The notes under the pieces: model-generated | The model's database searches: none | Told to the model about the DNA's origin: nothing | What the model saw: the letters and a program-made list of their open reading frames with translations, nothing else | Position numbers and translations under genes: made by a program | Part shown: positions 34,768 through 47,691 of the stretch, piece by piece | Layout: every line of letters starts with the position of its first letter | Position numbering within the stretch: position 1 is the first letter of the stretch | DNA from: Venturia oleaginea | Lineage: Eukaryota > Ascomycota > Dothideomycetes > Venturiales > Venturiaceae | Reading direction: 5' to 3' | NCBI GenBank assembly: GCA_013176395.1 | Contig: JABMLP010000029.1 | Span: forward strand, 186,001-250,000 | Length of the DNA stretch: 64,000 nucleotides

Positions 34768-36078
34768 ATGGGATCCCTAGACACTTCCAAGACCAACATT
34801 TCGCTTCCTATCATCTCCTTGACGTCTCCCAACCTAGCGAAGGAACTATACGCGGCGTGTCTTGAGCACGGCTTCTTCTACCTGGCGGATCATGGTATCG
34901 CTCCCTCCCATCTCGAGACCATTTTGGATCTAGCACGTCGTTTTTTCTTGGAATCCTCAGAGGAAGAGAAGATTTCTATTAAGAGAAGACCTGGTGATTC
35001 CGCTCGTGGTTATCAAGTCCTGAGCGAGAACATCACGAAGGGCCTCCGAGACTTTCAAGAAGCTGTTGACTTGTATAAGGAGTTTGACGATACTAGGAAC
35101 AACGCCACTCTATCGGATCAAGATCATGAGTTTCTTCACGGCCCCAACCTATGGCCCGCGCATCCTCCAGAGCTGAAAGCTGTGTACGAGCAATACATAG
35201 AACAATGCAAGGAGGTTGGTGCCGAGGTTGTTCGCGCCATGGGCGAGGCGCTCCAATTAGAAGGCGAAGAAAAGAATACTCTTACGAGCTCCACGGACAA
35301 CAGTTTCTGGGTCATGCGAATGATTGGATACCCACCATTACAGAATGAAGCTGACGAGCAGGGTATAAGCTGCGGAAAACACACTGGTATCAATCCATAT
35401 TCCTGACTGCTCTAGCTGAGTATGGTGCTAACATGTGCCATTTTCCCAGATTACGGTTGCGTTACCCTCCTCCTCGCCGACTCCACGACAGGCGCCCTTC
35501 AAGTCCAGCTCAAAGATGGTTCCTGGATCAACGCCGATCCCGTACCTGGTGCGTTCGTCGTGAACATTGGTGACATGATGGAAAGATGGACAAACGGTGA
35601 ATGGAAATCTACGAAGCACCGGGTAATCCACCGAGGCTCCAACTACCGTATAAGCGTGCCGTTCTTCTTTGAACCAAGCTTCGATGCAAAGATAAAGCCT
35701 CTGCAGAGATGCATCGAGCGAACTGGCGGACAAGCTCTGTTCCAGCCTATTGTGTATGGCGACCATTTGACCACCAAGGTAATAGCCAAATTTCAAAGAT
35801 TACCAGCTGTTATGTGGACTGAATGTCTTAGGCCAAAACTAACTTCTATGGAGGCGTCGAAGAATAATGGTATTCTCATGGTTATGATGGCAGGGAATTT
35901 GGGTAAGAAAGAAGTCTCGTTCTCTTCCAGCACGCGTGAGCTCTCGCCACAGGATAAGTATGATGCGTCTTGTATGCCAAGTAGTCGACTCTTGACCACA
36001 TCGCTCGCTAGCAGTACTTTATATCAATTCCTGCCCAATTCCCGCCCAGTTGCTGATGTGTCTTATGTCTTGACATGA
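34768..36078 (+). CDS. 2-oxoglutarate/Fe(II) dioxygenase, isopenicillin-N-synthase-like
   Basis: Exon 1 (34768-35386) and exon 2 (35450-36078) join across a 63-bp intron (GTATCA...TTTTCCCAG). The N-terminal DIOX_N part has ACLEHGFFYLADHGI and a GYQVL segment. The Fe(II) ligands are HTD, spanning the splice (CGKHT-DYG), and the His of STKHRVIH; the 2-oxoglutarate Arg is in YRISVPFF. The usual C-terminal motif YGDHLTTKV is reached near 35775, where family members normally end within a few residues; here the frame runs on for about 95 residues of unremarkable sequence to 36078, so the stop may have been lost or a last intron at GTAATA (about 35780) may be used. Such enzymes hydroxylate or cyclise small molecules. 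A same-strand MFS exporter follows 1.5 kb downstream. Confidence 0.85.
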
Positions 36079-37541
36079 CTCGCTTTCGCGTCGCATTGCG
36101 GTCAGAAATCGGTCGTAACCTTTACATCGTTGAGTGGTAATTAACCCCCACTGTCCAGCTAAGTTATCCACCTAAACCCGGATCATACCGCTGTACTGGG
36201 AATGTCGTTTATGCATCAACGTGCATTGTTCAAGGTTTTGATTAGATACCAGCGCGCCGGAACAACTCCATTTCCAGCAGTTCTGCCTTCCGAGTCGGTT
36301 AGATTGAATTCCGGCTAGCCGCTTCCCCAGAAATCAGGGTGTCAGGGACTCTTGATCCCTTTTCGGCCCGTAATTTTCGTACACTCTTGCCGTAGGCGCC
36401 TGTCTCATACTCGATCGACAACAAAAACTTGAATATAGTAGAAGCTAGGTATTTTGTAAGTCACACCCCCTCAAAATTCCATACCTTTTATAAGAAGACC
36501 CCTAATATCTCGATAGTATCCCGACAGGGCTTACAGGTCCACAATCCAAAAGTCAGAAAAGGGATCCCCTCTGCCTGGTCTTTCTTCCCGTCTTTCTCCC
36601 TTACAACGACGAAATTTAAAAAAGCAAATCGGCGGAAAAGTCGGATAGCCCTTATTGAGTTACGTGCAGTTTATCCAAGGCTTTGGAAGTAAAAATAGCC
36701 AAGGAGTCGTATCAAGATCATAATTCCCCACCAGCCACCCCGGTTTTCGGCTACGAAAGCTACCTAGAAATTAATTTATCCGACTTGTCCCGCGAAGCCT
36801 ATTCGAAACACGTAGATCTATCAATTCTTATTGCCTCAGCGAGAAAGATGCATTATGTAGACCCTTGGCAAGAATGCGCAAAGAATCTGCGGCATCCTGG
36901 TATGCGGATCCATACGTAAAATGCCGTCCGGTTACGACAGGCTCTTAGGCGGTCTGAAATCTGCAATCAAAAACTCGTGTTGAGAGAAACGCGAAGTGTC
37001 CATTCCTTTTCGCCGCGGCAATACCCCTAGTAAGTAATCTTTCTGCATAGTAATATACCGGGATCGCCTTCGCCATAGGTAGATCATCCTCTGTGCAGAT
37101 ACGATCGGATCTGGACTGGTAAAGCGTAGATTATAACTGCGAGCAGGGTCGCTGACATCTTTTCCAAAACGACAATTCAGTATCCAGTGATCCCACTCTG
37201 GCAACTGGTTCTAGAAGCCACATCAGGTGTACACCGCTCTGGTCACCATCCTGGACAGGATCTCCTGGTTTTAAACAGATTCGCAAGGCTCAAAACTCAA
37301 AAGTTCATCCCACTTCCTTATCTGCTCACGCTGAACAGCGTTCAGATGGCGCAGATCACATTCCGGGAGATGTGCAGCTAAGAACAAATCGATTGCGGAG
37401 GTGTACTTCACACCGTGTCTTCATTTATGTAGTACTACACTCGACCCTGGGCTGCCGGAGCAGTCAACTTGCTTGTCCGTCATTTGAAATACACATCCTT
37501 CTCCACACGCACCATCACGCGTTACGTCGAGTGTTCTCAAC
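36079..37541. other. Intergenic between the oxygenase and the transporter
   Basis: 1.46 kb with short frames on both strands (36429-36919 plus, 36932-37204 minus) that I do not recognise. It should contain the transporter promoter. Nothing else is supported. Confidence 0.5.
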
Positions 37542-39605
37542 ATGTCGCCTCTGACGCCGACTCTGAGCGAGAACAAACCGCGCAGCGAGACGGAGATGCA
37601 ATCCGTTGATACCGAGCGGAAGGAGGCGGTAGCAAATAGCATTCCGTTGACTGGAGATGATTCATCTGAGGAGGGCGGCGAGCAGAGGGGTGGGATGAAT
37701 AGAACGAAGTGGCTTGCTTGTCTTGCGCTTGCGTTGGCTTACTCGACTACTATGCAGCAGCATACTAGTATTGCGTCCATTGTCAAGCACATTGATAATG
37801 ACTTGGGTGAGTCCGAGAACTTTTTATACTGCCCAATACTGACGATACATTGCAGGTCCAACGACGTATTACAATTGGATGTTGTCTGGAAACACCATCG
37901 CCAATGCTATGATCTTACCTCTCTGTGGTGGTCTAAGTGATATCTTCGGACGTAAGTGGTTCTTGGTTGCAGGATGTGCGATATGCCTCGTGGGCGCTGC
38001 GATAGGCTTGGCAGCTCAAAATATTCCGACCATGATCGCTGCCATGATTTTGAAAGGCATTGGATCAGGGCCACAATTGCTTGCGTAAGTAGCTACCTTA
38101 GTTATGTCATCCAACCCTGAGCTGACCGATTCGCAGCACCGCGGCAATCAGCGAGATCGTGCCGAACAAACACAGAGGCACAACACAAGGTCTACTCGAT
38201 TTCGGGACAATGCCGTGGACTGTTTTCGGCGCCATGATCGGCAATTCGATGGTTATGCATTATGCCCTTTCCTACCGCATTAATTGGATTATCGGTATCA
38301 TACTCAATGCTCTGTCCATAGTTATGGTCTGCTTGTACTATCACCCAGTACGTCAGTCCAGCCTAGTCACCAACTCTCAACTAATATTTTTTGACAGCCT
38401 GCCGGAACTCTGCCTCCAGGGGTGTCTAAATTAAAAGCCTTCCGCGAGCTCGACTGGATCGGCATAAGCCTCTACGGCATCGGCATAGTCTTAGTCCTCA
38501 TGGGTATAGGATTCGGCGGCCAAACCTTTCCTTGGCGATCTGCCGGCGTGATCGCTCCCATCTGTATCGGGCTTTTTTCCTTCGTCGCCTTGGGTTTTTG
38601 GGAATGGAAGGGAACCCGTAATCCCTTCTTTGCGCACGAAATGTTCCGTGGACGATCGAGTCGCTTCCCAGTTCTTTTGGCGTGCTGTTTTGTGGGTGGG
38701 ATGAGTTTGTTTGCTGCGAATGCGTTTTGGACACAGCAGGCTCAGGCTATGTTTTTCTCGGATCCGGATAAGATTGGAATCAGCGCTTTGCCTGTTGGAA
38801 TTGGGGCTACCAGTAAGTCCTTTTCTCACCTGTCACCCAGTCCAATTTCGAGATTCTTTTCATACTTACATTTGAAAAGTTGGCGGGCTCATCGGTGGCC
38901 TCGTGCTTGGTAAACATCGTCTCTTTACAATCAGAAACCTACTCCTCTTCGGCTGCACCCTCACCTTGGCATTCGACGTCATGTTCACGCGAGTCACACC
39001 TTCGACCTTGCCCCTCGCCCTCTGCGCCGGCTTCTTCTCCATGGTCGGCATGGGTGTTCTCATGGTCGGCATCATCGTCACTACACAACTTATCTGCCAA
39101 GATTCCCACATCGGGCTCGCGACACTGCTACTGAGCAGTATTAGGAGTCTGGGTGGGAGTGTGTCGATTATTGCTTACACAAGCATCATGCAGAATACTA
39201 TTAAAAAGGAGGTAGGACCAAGAGTTGCGAAGGCTGTTGCGGGAATGGGTGTTCCGCCGGAGACTTTGCCGAAGCTTATTGGGTTGATGATGGCGGAAAA
39301 GGTGAAGGAAGCGGGGACATTACCTGATGTGTCGGAGGCTGCTGTTAAGGCTGCCGACCAGGCGGTGAAGTGGGCTTGGAGTGTGGCGTTCCAGTATGTC
39401 TTGTACCCATGACTGCGGAAATCGGGATTCCACTGACAATGATTTTAGGAACATCTACTACGCTTGCATCGCGTTTACTGCCGTGGCTTTGCTTCTCTCG
39501 TTCTTTGTCCCGGATGTTTCTGATGCCATGACGGATCACGTTGCTGTTACTCTGGCTAATGATAAAAAGGCGAAGAAGGGAGGGCGCTCGGAAAAACAGG
39601 TATAA
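37542..39605 (+). CDS. MFS transporter, Tri12/siderophore-type 14-TM exporter
   Basis: Six exons (37542-37806, 37856-38084, 38137-38347, 38398-38812, 38880-39393, 39449-39605) give 596 aa, and every junction keeps phase. A polar N-terminus (~50 aa) precedes the first membrane helix (WLACLALALAYS). The MFS signature between helices 2 and 3 reads GGLSDIFGRKWF. Further features are NKHRGTTQGLLDFGTMPW, a central ELDWIGISLYGIG loop and many hydrophobic helices, with a long loop before the last one. The overall plan fits the trichothecene/siderophore efflux subfamily (Pfam Tri12-like), which exports toxic metabolites or handles siderophores at the plasma membrane. The tail is basic (KKAKKGGR). The gene is intact and contrasts with the decayed sequence before 34 kb. 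The substrate is unknown; pairing with the upstream oxygenase is suggestive only. Confidence 0.92.
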
Positions 39606-41755
39606 CGACATTCGTGGTTCTTACAAGTGGCAATGATGATTGGGTACACTCATTGGAGAGCATAGAACTAGACGTGGCTGTCATTATCCCGGGAGACAAC
39701 ATCCATGTACCCAGACTCGCAGGGTTAGAGCAAATGGGACCGGAACATGGTGTTAGAGTGCCACTTCCATGACTTGGCAATGGAGTCCTTGATCTTCATG
39801 ACCGCTCCTTACGATCAACTCGTCTCTATCTGGGAAATATCTCTCGTAGGAGGAATGGCCTCACTGTTCAGCAAACGAAAACGTGTAGAAAGAAAACGGG
39901 TGTGGCGTTGACAACAAAAAATCACTGGGGCAGCCTCGTTCCATCACAGTAGGCAAACGCGCAAGACCTCATCAGCCATACAAACATCAAACAGTCCAAA
40001 AGACCAAGAAAAAAGCCAAAGTCAGGTAAATCAGTTTTTCATCAATGGGCAGGAAGTAATAGCTCAGGGGATATCATTGTGTTAAGGATAGAGCTCGGGA
40101 AAACGCATAGAATTTGATATAGAGTAGTCCATTGATCCCTTTCTATCTTCCTTCACTCAAGTCTATTGCTGCGAGTCTACATTCATCGACCTTGTACGGA
40201 CTATCTCAGTACCCCTAGCGCTGAGAAATTATAAGATACTTCTAGCTTCACACATGATTGATCTTTGCTAACTCATCCTCCGTATCGTCGAATATTCAGC
40301 AACGTCAGCATACTATTTGAGGGAGATGTATCAATGGCGATTTCTGAACGAAGGTATTGTAGTATCGAGGCGCAGACACAGAGTTTGTTGACGCACTACA
40401 CGCTTAGATATTAAGGGTTCTTGGAGAAGAGTTTCAGCCTTGTTTGCACCTGTCATCTGCAACGAACTCTCTTTTCATGAACAATTATGGTTGCATCCTC
40501 TTACCTCCATCTCTTCTCACACCTATCTCTACAATCCTAAGCATCGCTGCTCTCACCGTGACAGGACTGTCCCAAAAAAAGCCAATATATTCAAAGTATC
40601 CAATTTCCAACCATAAAAGGCTAAAAGTTACAGGTATCCATATACGCCTGCCTGCCTTGCCTTGCCGTCTCTTACTTCAAGTCCGTGCCTTACGACCAAA
40701 AGCCGCCACGCTATTTCCGGGGCGTTTGAAAACAATAGATCGATACCAGTCCCTCTCACATTTGACTGACGGGCGACGAAACTCGAGATTCTTTCTGGGC
40801 TATGATTTATATATATATACTGGCGATATATTCATCCCCAGCTCGGTAATCGATACCCCAGGTATCAAAACAAATACCACCACGCGCATATCCACGTCCA
40901 CGAGTTTCACCAGAAAGTCTGGAAAGGCATCCAGTTTTTTTTTGCGTATAGAGTATACCCACTCACGCTATACCTGTACCCGGCTGCAAACCTGCCAATA
41001 TGTCTTTTGTTGCCGCTTCGACGTCTCCTTCCGTGGTCTCTCTCTATCACGGCATTGAATTTGTTGTTTGCTCTGTTGACTTTGATCACGACCTCACCAG
41101 TCTCAAATTCATCAGCTTCATCATCATTTCCTTCATTCGGTACTCAGCAACATCAATAGCAACGATATACCAACGACCGGAAAAAATAAAAAATGAAAAA
41201 AGCGACGCAGCAAAAGGCTCGACGATGGTTTTGGCCATGCGCGTTTCTCTCATCACCGTTGCTATTAGGCACTTAATCCTGCTGGCACTGATATCGTATG
41301 AATAAGCTATCGCATGTGTGTTTTGTAAAATGTTTGGGATGCACGTTGATGACCCGAGAAGCAGTAACCATCGCATATCGAGGAAAAATCGTACCCACAA
41401 TCCCTTCCTTTGATCAAATTTTTTCTACTAACCAGATTCTAAGAAAGGCATGTCTATGCTATTGTGTAGTCTAATAATCAAAAAGTTCCATGACCGTTCC
41501 CATCCATCCATGATGCATACAAAATTTCTTCATCATGATTCCATTTACAACGTCGTCAGTTCATCCATATCTTCATTTTTCTTTTCTACCCCGTCATATT
41601 CTTTTTCGCGAGTACAAGACCCGCATCCTAAAAAGGCCCAGAAGGAAACACACAAATGCATGCATTCCTTCCACACAACAATTCCTTTCCTTCCTCCCCC
41701 CCTCCCCCACACAACAACAATTCCTCTTCTTCCTCTTCTCCTCCACACGAGAAAA
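39606..41755. other. Intergenic, nothing recognised
   Basis: 2.1 kb between two convergent 3' ends. Open frames such as 40444-41058 have no family signature or typical composition. A CA- and CT-rich stretch at about 41640-41750 adjoins the helicase end. Nothing is supported beyond the 3' UTRs. Confidence 0.5.
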
Positions 41756-44700
41756 TTAAGCCCACATCTTCTGGAACTTCTCATTGTACTCCACCTGCAG
41801 CATTTTAAACGCCTTCAAAATCTTCTTCATACCAGCACCATTATCGCTTGCCCATGAAGGAACACTCGATTCATCACCAACGGAAGTTGGAAGAGTGGAA
41901 GCGTCATCGTACTCGACAGAAGATTCACCTGAGTGCTCAGACTCGGCATCAGAATCGGTATCAGAGCCTGCGGCTTCCTCTGCTTTGTCGCCGGAACCTT
42001 GCAGATCGATCATATCCATATCCGAGTCTGGAGTGAGTTTCATGAAGTTGGAGAGGGAGGTTACGATTGTGGCGAGGACGAGGGAGAAGTCTGTAGGGAT
42101 AGTTAGCAGGGGTGTTCTCAAAGAGTGGACTTCTCTAATGCGAGATCGGAATCGATGAGTTCCTGGCTTGTGGAACAAACTGCCAAGAATTCCACGATGC
42201 CGATCTCGGATGAGACAGCGAAAAGTGCGTGAGGAGAGTTTGCTGCAAGGCAAATGTTTGTCGACTTCATCAAGGGGGAAGAAAATGTACCATTTAACAA
42301 GAACCAAATTTCGCCACGTCGAATACCATTGCCTTTCTCAAGAGCAGACACATCTGCATGCTTGAAGAAATCGTACAGTTAAGCGTTGAGAGGAGCATCA
42401 GTCTCCTGAGGATGGATCTTGACGTGCGGGATGACAGATTCTTCGAGGAACACACCAGAGCGGACAGTACGGCAAAGGTCACCAATAGACTTGAACTCAT
42501 CTCCGTGACCAGATAGAGCAACAAAGGGTGAGCGAATCTCAGCATTAGGAAGAGACTGAGGAAGGAAAGACGCAAACTTGGCGCCATCGGCCTCGCTCTT
42601 GATTTCCATTGTTGTCAGCGGCAAGGTACGGTCCGACTCCTTGATGTGTTGATCAACAAAAGTCTTGACATAGCTCCGGAAAATGCTCAAGGTCTGGTCG
42701 TTGTGGGAACGGAGAATGACTTCAGCTTCATTTGGCATAGGGGGCAAGAAGACGATCGAAGGGGATCGCTTGACCACGTTCTCGATGAATTCTTCGTCAG
42801 CCTGTCGACAGACTTGTCTGCAGAACAGATGCGACATAGTGAGCATCAATTCGAGAAGAACCGCATGCGGCTTTCGGTAGATCTTTGAGCAAAGCTGGTG
42901 AAAGTAGCCATCCTTTAGCAAGGCGTGGAAGGCGAATCCTGCATCCTCCATGTAGGAAAGATGAGACACTGCACCAGCAAAGTTCAACGGCACACCGTTC
43001 TCGCTCAACAAAGACTGTCGACGTAGGTACTCGATCGAGAAACGAAGATGGTGAAGCACTGTATCCTTAGCCTCTGCCCCACCGAGATACAAGCGAGGCT
43101 GTGACAGGAGAGCATTGATGGCGTTTGTTGCGTACGCTGAGTGTTGAGTCTCGTGCACCAGGGTGAACAGACGAAGGACTAATGAAGTTGTGATAGGGAA
43201 ATGGCCATTCAGATCAGGCAATCTGGAGCTCAGCAGACGGCACACTTTGTTAAAGTTGATCCCTTGGAATACAACGTTTCCGAGTACATCGAATCCACGA
43301 CGTCCAGCTCGACCAGCCGCTTGTCGGAAATTGAGGGCCGTGAGGAAGACCGAATCGCCACTGAAGACGACTGTCTTACAGGGCATGTTGATACCGAGAG
43401 CAAGGGTTCCAGTTGCGACGACGACTCTCATGAAACCTTTGCGGAACAAGATCTCACAAACCTGCCGATATTTGCGGTTCATACCGGAATGATGAACACC
43501 AACTCCGCGGTCAAGAGCGGCGACAAGCCACTCTGGAACTCCTCGCCACCTGAGCACCTTCTGATATTCGATCAGCTCTGATGGAAGCAGCTTCTTGGAA
43601 TCGGCGAAATGGAAGCCCTCCTGCGGTGCATCAGGATTAAAGCTCGAGAAGGAACTGCCACCGGAATCGGCCTTGTCTCGGGCACTGTCGGCCTTCGAGC
43701 CACGTTCTTCCTCGCCATCATCACCTCCATCTTCATCATCGCCACCCTTCTTCTTTTTCTTGCTCTTGGACGCGGTTGGAGCTTTCTTGGCTTTCTCTGC
43801 TGCCTTCTCTCGTGCTTCCGTCCAGACTTGAAATGCGGCGATCTTCTTCTTCCATGTTGCGCTGGACTCTTTCCATGCGTCTTCACATTGTTGAAGTTCG
43901 TTAACAATCTGCTGGGCGAGTTTCTCACAAGCTGAACGGTCGTAGTTGAAGATGATCGCAGGCAGCGCGTCTTGTTGATGGAGTTCGAGCAGTAGGGGCA
44001 AAGTCGTGGAGGACAAACTGTCAGCGTTAACGTATCGAGCAGAAGCGTCGTCATCGGCATCGCTCGACTCCAGCTTGTGTCCCGCAACAGGCTTGCTGAG
44101 AATCTCCAGAACCTCCTCGAACGGTGAATTCGCATCCTTCATCCATTGTTGGAGAACGGCCTTGAGCTTGGCCTCCCATTTCAAAACATCAGCCTTCCTG
44201 GTAACTGCTGGGAGCGCCTTTGCTGGACTCAAAGAAGCGTGTATGACAAATTTCTTTGTCTGCACCTTAGCCATAGCATTGTACAGCAGGAGACAATCAC
44301 GAGCTTCCAGGGTCAAGTCTTCCGGCATACCGCGCGAACGATCCACCAAACTGGCTACTGGATGAACAAAGGCGAAACTGTTCGAGCCATCAAGACCTGG
44401 GATTGGAATCTTCGCTTGATGCTTTAATGGCTTGAAAGCGAACTTCTTTGGTGGCATGTAAACAAACTTGCGCAAATCTGAGTACCTGGTCTTGTGCTGA
44501 ACCATCACCAGTTCGTTGCCAATCGCTTTTTGTGTGTCTGCTAACCAGCTAGCCAGCTCGGTAGGATTTCCAACGGTTGCCGAGAGGGCAATGATTGGGC
44601 AGGGTGCGAGGAGTAGAAGCTGCTCCCAGATGAGACCGTCCTCGGCTTGTCCAATACAGTGGACTTCGTCGAAAATGATGCTCTTTACACGATTTGCCCA

Positions 44701-47691
44701 GGAATCCTTCTTCATCGCGTTCGATGGTGCAAGAAGCATGATCTGCAAGATATGCGGAACTGTGACGAGGATCTGGCAACCAGCTGGGTTGTTGATACGG
44801 TAATCGCGAGTGTGGATTCCCCACACAGATTTTCCAGCATGCTTGTAACTCTTAGTGAATCGAGCTTGTACTTCAGCGGCGATTTGATTGACCAACGCTT
44901 TGGTTGGTGCGACATAGACTAAGACGTCGCCATCCGTTGCCTCCAAAACTTGTTTCATGGCGTAGAAAGAGATGAAAGTCTTACCAGCACTGGTTGGCGC
45001 AACCACCAACATGCTCTTGCGGGCGTCAATGGCATCAAGAACTTTTCGCTGCCATGCATCAGGTTGGAAGGGAACTCGAGCGTCCGGGGCGGCGTCTACA
45101 GATCGATCGAAATATGGACCGCAGTAATTGAGCTGGAAGTCCATTGGAGCTTGAGACAGCGACAGGTCAAGCTTTTCGATCTTGGCTTTTCTCAATGCAC
45201 CAATGGTGAATGGCAGCTTGCGATCATGTGTTGACGTCGGGAATGTGAGAACGGGAAGCTTAAGTGCAGCTAGAACTTCATTCGTGAGTGTGCCTACCGT
45301 CTTGGTCACCTCTTTTGGACCCCTTGACAGTCGAGTGGCAGCATCCCAGATCAGTGCCACGTAACCTTCGCCATTTTCTTTGCCCTGGACGGTCGCTTGC
45401 TGCTTTGGATCCGTCTTCGAGTGGGATGATTTGCGTGTCCTGATCCAAAGCTCAAAAAGCGACCCGATCTTGAAGAGTTCGACCTCAGTTCCCACAATGG
45501 CAGCGACCTTGGGTACCAGTCGTTGGAAATACTGTTCAGTCTTGGCATACTGCTCCTCCGGATCATCCTCCACTTGGAGGACCTCCTTGCAGTGCGTATC
45601 CCAAGCGCTGAAATACTTCGTCTCTTCCTGATCAGATTTGTTCGCTTTGATAGCTGCCGCCGCCTCCAAAGCAGCAGCCTTTCCTCCTTTCTTGTTGGTC
45701 TGGGCGCTCTTCTTTGCCTGACCACCTTTCTTGCTCGCAGCAACTTCTTCCTTTCTGGCCGCGGCCTCTTCTTTCTTGATTGCGGCTTCTGACTTCTTGC
45801 TCTTCGCGTCGGTTTTGCCGGGCAATATCGCGAGCTTACTGGTCCTCCCTGATCCACCAGCAATGATGATCTCGGGATCTAAGCTCTTTCCATTGGCGTT
45901 CGTTAAACTTGCAGCGTAAGCAATCATTTCAGCCATAAATCGTTGATTCCGCTTCAAAGCCCATTTGTTGAGTACCTCGACGTGGCCTTTTATGGCAAGT
46001 GGTCGTCTGGCATTGTGCCAGTGCGTCAGCTCTTGGAAAATTCTGGTCGTGGTGGCTGATTGATGGACAGCCGCATTTGAGTCTGTTGAAAGATGTATCG
46101 GCGCAAGGTGTTTGTCGAATGCAATGTCGTGGAATGGCATAACGAAACCAGCGTTTGGCGAAGGCGTTGTGCGCTTGGCTAACGCTGGTTCCTCCAAGTC
46201 TGCTATCTGGATAGGCAGTAGATCATCATTCCCAGACGCCGCCCTCAGCACAGCGATAAGCGACTCGTACTTCGAGCGTAAGCTGGACGAAGAGCTGTTC
46301 ACAACCAGTTGCTTATCTTTCACCAGGGCTTGCAAGGCGAAGAATAATCTGGCATCAACCAAATCGCCAACATCGCACTCACCAACCTCTGTGTCCATGA
46401 AATCTTGAACATTTGTGTCATTCAGCGCCTGACAAGCAAGTTGCGTGAATTTCTCGATGAGATCGCCCATTTCAGCGCTGGGTGAGGCTGATGAAAGTCT
46501 ACGGCTTGCTAGTGGAATGTAATCCAGCGATGCTGTGTGGAGAAGAAATGTGGAGGCGAGTGTCGCGTCAGTTTTGTTCTGCCTGAGAAGCTGCGCAAGA
46601 GACAGGAGAGTGACGGCGTCACGTTCTGACAACTCGCTGTCGTTCTCGTCCGCGAATTTTGTTATTATCTCAACAACATCATCAAAGAAACCTGACTCGA
46701 GTGGCTCTACTTCGTCAACATCTTTCTTTTTCGAGAAGTCAATCGTCTTTTCAAGGTGTTTCTCTTCCAGCACCATCGTCATGATCTAGATAAGAATTAG
46801 AAAGCAGTTCAAATGGGTCGCACAGCCGGACCGAGGATCCAAGATTTCTCAACGGACAACCCGCAAGAGATTGCAGTATTCAAATTGAGATGGATACCGG
46901 CAAATTCCTGACAACTCTGTTCCCAAAATTGTCAGGAACCAGACGATGTTCATCTTCAGTTAAACGGAAGATATTGAAAAGGTGCCGTCGAAGCATTGAA
47001 AGCGAAATTAAAGAAATTTTTAGAGAGGGCTCGCCGTGTTTGTCTTCCAAATTTTCGCTGCTTAGCGTTCCAGAATACCACATACCTTTGTATCAACAAA
47101 CTCCAAATCGTTCATGAGCGCAACGTTGTAACCTTGCTGCACCAGCCAATGCACCAGGAAGCGAAGATGTGTTTTGGTATTCCGTGCCTGCTTCTCTTCG
47201 TCCTCTCCGCCTTCCTTGTTGACAGCGTGGGCACCATCGTGCAACATGACAAAGTACATGCCAGTTTCCTGGAGATACTTGAGGAATTCTGGGGAGAGAA
47301 CGGATGTGAACCTTTTAATCGTGACCTGATCATTCGTTTCGGGAAGATTTGCTTCGAGATGTCGAATTATGGCGGCACGTGCAAGAAGATACTTCTGGCG
47401 GTGATGAGTAGCATTGGGAGGTATGCATAACGTCTCGTGATCGTCGATGAATCCGATGTGGAAATTACAACCTCTAACAACGAGCTTCTTGAGGAAATTT
47501 TCGACGTTGTAGGTCGCGTGGAGTAGTTGGAAGCCGTGGTCGAAATCAAGATTCAGGTCGGAGAAGGCGTGTAGTAATAGCGAGTCTCCTTCGACAAGGA
47601 AAAGCTCGTTTCCTGCATAGTCTCCAACAAGATCTACACGTCTCGAGTGAACCTTCTCATACCAGGCTTCGAGTTGAGTTGATGAAGCCAT
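41756..47691 (-). CDS. DDX60-like Ski2-family DExH helicase with an in-frame TAA near the C-terminus
   Basis: Exons 47691-47086, 46785-42291 and 42090-41756 join in phase to 1811 codons. Exon 1 has the DDX60 N-terminus: WYEKVHSRRVDLVGDYAGNE, GYNVALMNDLEF. Exon 2 has Walker A APTSAGKT (about residue 800), FDEVH (about 907), SATVGNP and QAAGRAGRRGFD (about 1358), plus Lys-rich inserts. Exon 3 has DFSLVLATIV and an acidic tail. The introns, 300 and 200 bp, are long for this genome. Within a conserved motif (LNA-x-LYDFFKH, where x is Tyr in relatives) there is TAA at 42381-42379; the frame afterwards stays conserved (GNGIRRGEIWFLLN). Translation stopping there gives 1670 aa with all helicase motifs but without the last ~140 residues. 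Animal DDX60 acts in antiviral RNA sensing; the fungal role is unsettled. RNase III-like genes lie next door. Confidence 0.88.

Noticed and set aside
40444..41058. 204-aa open frame on the plus strand
   Set aside because: Composition is unlike coding sequence here, no motif, no splice-supported extension, and no recognisable family.
41784..42158. 124-aa plus-strand frame at the helicase end
   Set aside because: Antisense to the acidic Ser/Asp-rich tail of the helicase.
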